This document shows positions 1-5,183 of a DNA stretch of 5,183 bases, one piece after another. Below the pieces are notes generated by a model. It was not told the DNA's origin. It was given only the letters and a program-made list of their open reading frames with translations, and ran no database searches. Numbering within the stretch: the stretch's first letter is position 1; each line of letters opens with the position of its first letter. Made by a program: the position numbers and the translations under genes. The stretch spans positions 1 through 5,183 of the forward strand of contig JAAURZ010000228.1 of the NCBI GenBank assembly GCA_012031955.1, in the 5' to 3' direction. The DNA is from Bacteroidia bacterium. Lineage in GTDB: Bacteria; Bacteroidota; Bacteroidia; Cytophagales; Cyclobacteriaceae.

Positions 1-33
1 AATTATCGCTATCCGCCGATTCATTAGCAAATA

Positions 34-56
34 TTATTTAGAATTACTCTAAATAA
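34..56 (-). terminator. AT-rich hairpin after the last gene, possible terminator
   Basis: A perfect 9-bp inverted repeat (TTATTTAGA at 34-42 and TCTAAATAA at 48-56) with a 5-base loop lies 28 bases beyond the stop of the SafE-like gene. Its position suits an operon end. However, the stem is almost all A-T and no clear U-tract follows it on the minus strand (TATTTGCTAATG), so it is only a weak candidate. The rest of positions 1-84 shows no gene or other signal. Confidence 0.35.
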
Positions 57-84
57 ATATATTGGAGAGTTAATTACTTGGTAT

Positions 85-778
85 TCATTCACATACAACC
101 TCTGTAAACCCGCCAACACGGATGTTGGCAGGATAGCGGGCATGTCCAAGCCAAACACGGAGCATGAGAAAGCATCCCAATGCAATGAGGGCAATCGTCT
201 GAACACGAAGAACTGGCAGGCTTAGCCTCGTGCTTAGCCAACCGGCGGCACCTTTAATAATGGAGCCGAATCCAAGTAGTGCTGGCAGTGTGCCAGCTCC
301 GAACAGCAGCATAAAATTGAAACCGTCGAGCGCTCCTACCAGGGTGATTGTATAGGACAGCGCCAGAAAAGAAAGCCCACATGGAAGGAGGCCGTTGATC
401 ATTCCAATAAATATCAAGGACGTCCGGCGATGCCTGGCTAACAGGCGACCAAATAATACTTTGAGCCTTACAACAAGTTTCGCGAGCGGCGAGTTGCGGA
501 GCCCTTTTTCCAGAAGCGCCGTACGCGCCAATGGTAATAAGGGTAGCACCAAGCCCGATACTCAGATACTTTTGTGCGACAACCAGGTTAAGCATCTGCC
601 CCACGGATGCAAATAGCGCACCCATCCATGCATAGGTGAGTATGCGGCCGGCATGGTAGAATACTTTGTTCGAAAATGCAGGCGAGCGGAAGTTTGTAAC
701 TGCTGCCGCCAGCGGACTGCACATGCCCACACAATGGAGGCTGCCCGCAAAGCCCAATATGAGCGCTGTCAGCCACAT
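85..778 (-). CDS. TauE/SafE-like (DsbD_2-type) membrane protein of the cbb3 cluster, one frameshift
   Basis: Polytopic membrane protein of 230 residues after repair, a usual length for the family annotated as 'sulfite exporter TauE/SafE', Pfam DsbD_2. The N-terminal helix ends in GFAGSLHCVGMCSPLA (Cys16, Cys20). A second signature, GMINGLLPCGLSFLALSY (Cys133), starts the second half. The two halves thus each carry a Cys-containing helix, reminiscent of CcdA/DsbD thiol carriers. Hydrophobic segments lie at about 1-25, 43-65, 70-88, 115-145, 150-175 and 185-210. Relatives commonly follow ccoGH in Bacteroidota, so a role in metal or redox supply for oxidase assembly is plausible; sulfite export is not supported by anything here. 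The frame breaks at 502-509 (CCCTTTTT), where one extra base separates GAYGASGKR from LRNSPLAKLVVRLK. I chose the ATG at 778 because the earlier in-frame start at 835 would overlap ccoH and lacks family character. The last 15 or so residues are not recognisably conserved. Confidence 0.85.
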
Positions 779-783
779 AGCGA

Positions 784-1215
784 TCAGAGATTTACAATCT
801 GTTCCATGTAATACGATTTGTCGTGCATCGACCACGTGATCTGGACGCGGTACATGCCCGGTGTGGTAGGTCTTATGACAAACTTCGCCACGGAGTCATC
901 GTGTGCGCGGAAAGTGAAACGCTGATCCAGCCTGGAAGACGACGGGCGAAACAAAACAATTTCACCGTCCTGTATATCACGCAAGCTTGCATACTGCAAT
1001 TCAAAGTGCCCGCTGTCCGACACCACCACCTTCGGCAATACTGTCAGCGCACGCGTGTTCATCATGCGTTCCTGCTGCGCCTGGTAATTCATTTCTTCTT
1101 CATAATAACGCTGTGTTACCAAGTTAACGTCTTGTCGCATGCTCACCGTAACTAGCCCCGCAACTAAGGCCGCGAACGATACGAACGCCAGAAATACTCC
1201 TTTTCCCCAATTCAT
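784..1215 (-). CDS. ccoH: cbb3 oxidase assembly protein CcoH (FixH family)
   Basis: Single-span membrane protein of 143 residues involved in assembly and stability of cbb3 oxidase. The N-terminus MNWGKGVFLAFVSF starts a membrane segment at about residues 5-26. It is followed by the typical FixH continuation RQDVNLVTQRYYEEEMNYQ and a helical stretch (QAQQERMMNTRAL). The extracytoplasmic part is mainly beta-like and ends in TTPGMYRVQITWSMHDKSYY, a FixH-like GxYxVxxxW pattern. The gene is intact, starts 23 bases after the ccoG stop and ends 5 bases before the start of the SafE-like gene. Its place directly after ccoG agrees with the usual ccoGH order. In Proteobacteria the copper ATPase gene ccoI often follows; here a different membrane protein takes that place. 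Confidence 0.93.
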   Translation of the reverse strand: MNWGKGVFLAFVSFAALVAGLVTVSMRQDVNLVTQRYYEEEMNYQAQQERMMNTRALTVLPKVVVSDSGHFELQYASLRDIQDGEIVLFRPSSSRLDQRFTFRAHDDSVAKFVIRPTTPGMYRVQITWSMHDKSYYMEQIVNL

Positions 1216-1238
1216 ACTTACTATGATTTAACACCTTG

Positions 1239-2679
1239 TCATTTCGCTTTTACGCTTGACGGGCCTCTGACAGGCCCGATGAATTTTGCCTTTACGGTTT
1301 CGATCTTCCTGCCGTCATGATAAATACCAAAAACCAGATTCAATCGTGAACTTGTGAGCGCACGCCGCGGCACCTTCACGAAATAAACGCCTTTAAGCAA
1401 GCCTTCCTTTGGCACTATTACACCCTGATCCCCCACCCGCTGCAATGATGCATCACGCGGTTGTTCAAGGCGAATCTCCAGGGAAATATCGTCGAACGTT
1501 TTGTTGACAAACTCCACGTTATATAAGTTCGTCACGTAATCGTCGTCCGTCATTTGAAAGAGCGTTCCCGGTACCTTCAATATGGTCGTTTCAATTTCCG
1601 AACGTGTAAAAACCATGAAACCAAAAAGTCCGAGCAAGGCAATCAGCACAATAGAATAACCGACCACCCGCGGCGTGATGAGCTTTTGTATGCCGTCTTT
1701 AATAGAGTTGTACGAGGCAAACCGGATAAGACCTTTTGGCTTTCCCACTTTTACCATGACCTCATCGCACGCATTGATACACGCTGTGCAGTTCACGCAT
1801 TCAAGTTGTGTGCCGTTTCGAATGTCGATACCCGTAGGACAAACGTGAACACAGAGTTTGCAATCAATGCAATCGCCGAGCGATTTGCGTTCCTCATTCC
1901 GTTTGATCTTTCCACGAGGTTCGCCGCGCAACCAGTCATATGCTACCACGATCGACTCCTTCACCAACAAAACGCCTTGCAATCTTCCATAGGGACACAC
2001 AGCAATACATGCCTGCTCGCGGAAACGGGCAAATACGCCGTAGAAAAGCAACGTGAACGCCATCAGCCCACCGAACCCGGCCAGGTGATCCACCGGCGGC
2101 GATTGTATGATCTGCCAAGTTTGGTTCAGGCCGATAAGATATGCCATTGCAGTGTGCGAAATGAGCAGTGATATGAAAATGAAAATCCCTTGCTTCGATA
2201 CCTTTTTTATTATTTTGGACAACGTCCAACCGACATTATTGAGCCGCCTTTGTTCGTTAGCGTCTCCCTCGATCCAGTATTCGATTTTTCGAAATACCAT
2301 TCCATGAACAGTGTTTGCGGGCATGCCCAGCCACACCATACACGGCCGAACACAACAGTGAAGAGTATCACAAAAACAAAAAATGTGATCAGCGCCAATG
2401 CCAAGAGTACAAAATCCTGTGGCCAGAACACCTGACCGAGGATCACGAACTTTCGTTCGAAAATATTCAGCAACAGAAAGGGTCTGCCTCCGATGGTAAC
2501 GAATGGTCCGGCAAAAAACACAGCAAGCAAAATGGTGGTGACCAGCACACGCCATCGATGCAGGGGAGCCTGAAGGCTTTTTTTGGATACACCCAGATGC
2601 GCTTACCTTTCTCATCTACCGTCGCAAGGTTGTTTCGAAACGCCTCGTCATACTCGTACAAATCTTGACTGGAATCCAT
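1239..2679 (-). CDS. ccoG: cbb3 oxidase accessory protein CcoG (FixG), polyferredoxin-type, three frameshifts
   Basis: Membrane iron-sulfur protein needed for cbb3 assembly; in Rhodobacter, CcoG acts as a cupric reductase in copper delivery to CuB. The repaired protein has 479 residues. The N-terminus MDSSQDLYEYDEAFRNN leads to ATVDEKGKRIWVYPKKPSG, then membrane segments at about 43-61 and 88-110, CGWACPQT (Cys115, Cys119), further membrane segments and QACIAVCPYGRLQG (Cys224, Cys228). Two 4Fe-4S motifs follow: CIDCKLCVHVCP (Cys270, 273, 276, 280) and CVNCTACINACD (Cys294, 297, 300, 304). After a last membrane segment (338-359) comes the FixG C-terminal Ig-like domain. Three indels disturb the 5' third: an extra base in the T7 run at 2578-2584, an extra base in GGGG at 2563-2566, and a missing base at 2300-2301, where FMEWYF should read FMEMVFRKIEYWIEGD. 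The start at 2679 gives the family N-terminus and lies 16 bases after the ccoP stop. No clear Shine-Dalgarno sequence is seen. Confidence 0.95.
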
Positions 2680-2695
2680 GTTTGGTCGTGTGTGC

Positions 2696-3629
2696 TTACA
2701 GTGAAGCCTGGCTTTTTGTGGATGCTGAATCCGGTTTCGCGGTTTCGGTTTTGAACAACTCACCTTGGGGTGCTTTCCCATTAAGAGGATTGGTACCACG
2801 TATGCTCATAATGAAGAATGTTACATTTCTTATTTCTTCCGGCCGCAAAACGGGTGCCCATGAGATCATGCCTTTTTCGGGCACGCCATTTTTGACTGTG
2901 CTGTATATTTCTGAAACGGTGCCACCATGTAACCAGTACTCGTCGGTGAGGTTGGGGCCTATTCCCCCACCACCATCGTTTCGATGACAGGATACACACT
3001 GGCTATCAAAAACCTTCCTGCCTGAAGAAATCAGCTCGACGTCGGCAGTATACTCAAGGGTGCCCTCATCGATTTGCACCGTCGGCTGGTTTGCGCGGAA
3101 TGCGTTTATTTTTTCCTGGGCAGCGGCAACCTCGTGGCCGTATTCCTGCTCCATGAGCGGCCATGTATCGGTAACATGGTATGCGATAAGGTATATGGCG
3201 CTCCATCCAATAGTGAAGTAGAACAACCACTTCCACCAGGGCGGCAGGTGATTATCCAGTTCCTTAATGCCATCATAGTTATGGTCGAGCATGATGGTCG
3301 CTTCTTTCTCCAACGGTGTGGCGTTGGTAAGCTTGCGATCGACGCGCTGCCACCATGTGAGCGCAGGCTTGTATGTTATCCCCAACTTCTCGGCGCGGTC
3401 ACGAGCCGCCTTTTCAACGAACATGTTCAATATGCGCAGCATATAGACAGCCACAACAAAAACCAAAATCATGACGATTAGCACGAAAGCAGACACCAAA
3501 TAAAGCAGGCATTAGCGGATCTGCAAATGGATCCTTCCAGAATGCCGATGTAGCCTCTGGGGTCTCTTGCGCAAACGCAAGGAGCGGTGCGACAATGGTC
3601 AATAGTGCGGAGAGCAGTAACTTTTTCAT
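2696..3629 (-). CDS. ccoP: cbb3 oxidase subunit III, monohaem CcoP-type cytochrome c, one frameshift
   Basis: Membrane-anchored cytochrome c that passes electrons from soluble cytochromes towards CcoO and CcoN. The repaired protein has 310 residues. It starts with a signal-peptide-like MKKLLLSALLTIVAPLLAFA, then the conserved FWKDPFADPLMP, a first membrane segment (about 43-66), the FixP_N-type block DHNYDGIKELDNHLPPWW, and a second membrane segment (about 130-152). The C-terminal cytochrome domain has CVSCH at about 211-215 (2984-2998) followed by GIGPNLTDEYWLHGG. KGMISWAP gives the likely axial Met at about 254. Only one CXXCH is present, whereas the proteobacterial CcoP has two; a single haem is usual for Bacteroidota CcoP. 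The frame breaks near 3498-3501, where one extra T on the coding strand turns PALLVSAFVL into PALFGVCFRA. Without repair, the signal peptide lies in one frame and the rest in another. The start is set by the ATGA overlap with ccoQ and by the signal peptide. Confidence 0.94.
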
Positions 3630-3826
3630 ATTCCGGTTTTATTAATAGGGTCTGGAGATTGAACGGCACCGTCATCGTTGGGAAGGTCCTTCATCCTTTG
3701 AATAAATCCCTTGTCGGCAGTAAACACCCACCACAGTAGCATGAGGAAGAAAAGGAAGAAGATCACGAACGATATGATGGGCCATATCTGCACATTTTCT
3801 ATACTCTGAAGAACATTTTTATACAT
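3626..3826 (-). CDS. ccoQ: cbb3 oxidase small subunit CcoQ (FixQ)
   Basis: Small single-span membrane protein of 66 residues that in other bacteria stabilises the cbb3 complex, in particular the link of CcoP to the CcoNO core. After a short N-terminus (MYKNVLQSIENVQIWP) comes one very hydrophobic segment at about residues 15-36, rich in Phe, Leu and Trp. It is followed by the family-like ADKGFIQRMKDLPNDD tail and a polar C-terminus. I chose the ATG at 3826 over the upstream in-frame codon at 3907: the longer form would overlap ccoNO by more than 60 bases, and its added N-terminus resembles nothing in the family. The start lies 16 bases after the ccoNO stop. The TGA stop overlaps the ATG of ccoP (ATGA), which suggests translational coupling. 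The gene is intact. The sequence is small and variable, so the call rests on shape, tail motif and position between ccoNO and ccoP. Confidence 0.9.
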   Translation of the reverse strand: MYKNVLQSIENVQIWPIISFVIFFLFFLMLLWWVFTADKGFIQRMKDLPNDDGAVQSPDPINKTGI

Positions 3827-3842
3827 GGCAATAAGGGGTTTG

Positions 3843-5183
3843 TCAGTTGGTGGTAGCGGCGACTTTTTCAGACTTAATGTCCTTGCCAAGTCGCTGTAGG
3901 TAAGCAATCAACGCTACTATTTCAGCATCTGTCACGGTCTCAATACCATCCGCCTTCAGATTCTGGACAATGGTTGTTGCCTGTTTCTCCAGGTCGTCGT
4001 TGGCGATGTCCTCATACCCTGATTCGTAGGGTACACCTATTTTGCGAAGGGCGGCAATTTTTCTTGCGGTCTCATCTTTATCAATCGCCTGTTCAAACAG
4101 CCAGGGGTACGCAGGCATGATTGATCCGGTGGAGACTGCCGATGGCGCCAGCATATGGTTGTAGTGCCATGTATCGGAGTACTTACCGCCTACCCGCTGC
4201 AGGTCGGGACCTGTGCGTTTTGATCCCCACAAAAATGGATGGTCATACACATACTCGCCAGACTTAGAGTATTGTCCGCCTTGGGGATCATATCGCTCGA
4301 CTTCCGAACGGAATGGCCTTACGAGTTGGGTATGACAGCTTACACAACCTTCGCGTATATAAATGTCGCGGCCATGCAGTTCAAGCGGTGTGTAGGGTTT
4401 GACTGATGCAATAGTCGGTACGTTGGATTTGATGAGGAATGTTGGAACCATCTCTATAATGCCCCCGATGAGAATGGCCACGAGCGCAAGGAATGTGAAC
4501 ACCACGGGCTTGCTTTCCAGTACCGCATGAAAGCCACCGCCACTGTTCGCAGCCTTCACCATTGGAGCGGCCTCGACTGCTTCGTTGGCAACAAACTTCC
4601 CTGCATAGGCGGTTTTAATGAGGTTGTATGTCATGATGATTGCCCCTGTGAGATAGAGCGCCCCGCCTGTGGCACGGAGCATAATGAAGGGGTAATATCT
4701 GAACAGTAGTTTCAAGAAAGTTCTTGTACACGAGGAACCCGTCGGCCCCAAACTCTTTCCACATCAAACTTTGTACAACGCCAGACACATACATTGGAAG
4801 CGCATAGAATACAATGCCTAGTGTACCCAGCCAGAAGTGCAGATTGGCCAATTTTGTCGAATACAACTTTGTGTCCCACATACGAGGCACCAACCAATAG
4901 AGCATGCCAAAAGTGAGGAAGCCATTCCATCCAAGTCCACCAACATGCACGTGCGCTACGATCCAGTCGGTAAAGTGCGCGATGGCATTGACGTTCTTCA
5001 AAGAAAGCAATGGCCCCTCTAAAGTTGCCATTCCATCAAGCTGTGACTGCCACGACCATGAACTTGAGCACCGGATCTTCACGAACCCGGTCCCACGCAC
5101 CTCTCAGGGTTAGCAGCCCGTTGAGCATGCCACCCCAAGACGGCGCGATGAGCATGATCGAAAATACAGTACCCAATGACTGC
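3843..5183 (-). CDS. ccoNO: Fused cbb3 cytochrome c oxidase subunits I/II (CcoN-CcoO), 5' partial, two frameshifts
   Basis: Catalytic core of cbb3 oxidase in the cytoplasmic membrane. CcoN reduces O2 at haem b3-CuB and the CcoO cytochrome c passes electrons to it. The gene runs off the window edge, with its first full codon at 5182; about 445 residues remain after frame repair. The CcoN end shows the family pattern [20 protein letters not shown], whose HVH (4945-4953) carries the haem b and b3 histidines. CcoN runs into CcoO with no stop or new start, through a linker after [11 protein letters not shown], so the two are fused as in many Bacteroidota. CcoO has one membrane segment, the haem c site CVSCH (4332-4346) and a likely axial Met in [10 protein letters not shown]. 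Two one-base insertions break the frame. One is near 5037, where GCT TGA TGG should read GCT TAT GGA, giving [11 protein letters not shown]. The other is an extra base in the GGGG run at 4689-4692, where repair gives [13 protein letters not shown]. The family assignment is very secure. The breaks are probably sequence errors. A naive gene caller would split this into two overlapping fragments. Confidence 0.95.

Noticed and set aside
1..84. Possible start of another gene at the left edge
   Set aside because: No convincing coding frame, start or motif was visible; only the AT-rich hairpin stands out.
779..835. N-terminal extension of the SafE-like gene to 835
   Set aside because: It would overlap the ccoH coding end by about 50 bases; the family N-terminus begins at MWLTALILGFAGSLHC (778).
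823..1155. Plus-strand open frame opposite ccoH
   Set aside because: It is fully within intact ccoH and its product is Arg/His-rich without domains.
1554..2171. Long plus-strand open frame (205 codons) opposite ccoG
   Set aside because: It lies fully antisense to the conserved iron-sulfur part of CcoG and its product shows no family character, so it is a shadow of codon use.
2583..3481. Plus-strand open frames at 2583-2987 and 3074-3481 opposite ccoG and ccoP
   Set aside because: Both are antisense to conserved cytochrome and membrane sequence and have low-complexity or unlike-protein products.
5036..5038. TGA read as a sense codon (recoded stop or selenocysteine) in CcoN
   Set aside because: Removing one base restores the conserved [10 protein letters not shown], and the other genes use TGA as their normal stop.
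85..5183. Programmed ribosomal frameshifting as the cause of the frame breaks
   Set aside because: Seven sites in four genes, both directions, without shared slippery motif or downstream structure that I can see; single-base errors explain them more simply.

Overview
The window holds the downstream part of a cbb3-type (C-family haem-copper) cytochrome c oxidase operon. All genes are on the minus strand, so transcription runs from position 5183 towards position 1. In that order they are ccoNO (fused catalytic subunit and monohaem cytochrome, 5' part missing), ccoQ, ccoP, ccoG (membrane iron-sulfur assembly protein), ccoH (FixH assembly protein) and a TauE/SafE-like (DsbD_2-type) membrane protein. 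Genes are 5 to 23 bases apart, and ccoQ and ccoP share an ATGA overlap, so they look like one transcription unit. The promoter and any ccoI/ccoS genes would lie beyond position 5183.

The organism is most likely a member of the Bacteroidota. The evidence is the ccoN-ccoO fusion without an intervening stop, a CcoP with a signal peptide and only one CXXCH haem site, a short CcoQ, and the gene order NO-Q-P-G-H-SafE. Ribosome-binding sites are weak or absent, as is common in that phylum. I cannot name a genus.

The most striking property is that four of the six genes are broken by single-base indels, seven in all: two in ccoNO, one in ccoP, three in ccoG and one in the SafE-like gene. Most fall in short homopolymer runs. 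Undoing each one-base change restores continuous family-typical proteins: 310 aa for CcoP, 479 aa for CcoG and 230 aa for the SafE-like protein. This points to uncorrected sequencing or assembly errors, not to decay or programmed frameshifting. ccoQ and ccoH are intact, and so is the CcoO half of ccoNO.

Together the genes make and assemble a high-affinity terminal oxidase. CcoN reduces O2 at the haem b3-CuB centre, the CcoO and CcoP cytochromes c feed it electrons, and CcoQ stabilises the complex. CcoG and CcoH, and perhaps the SafE-like protein, act in metal delivery and assembly. Positions 1 to 84 contain no gene, only an AT-rich hairpin that may end the operon. I found no RNA gene, mobile element, CRISPR array or unknown system.
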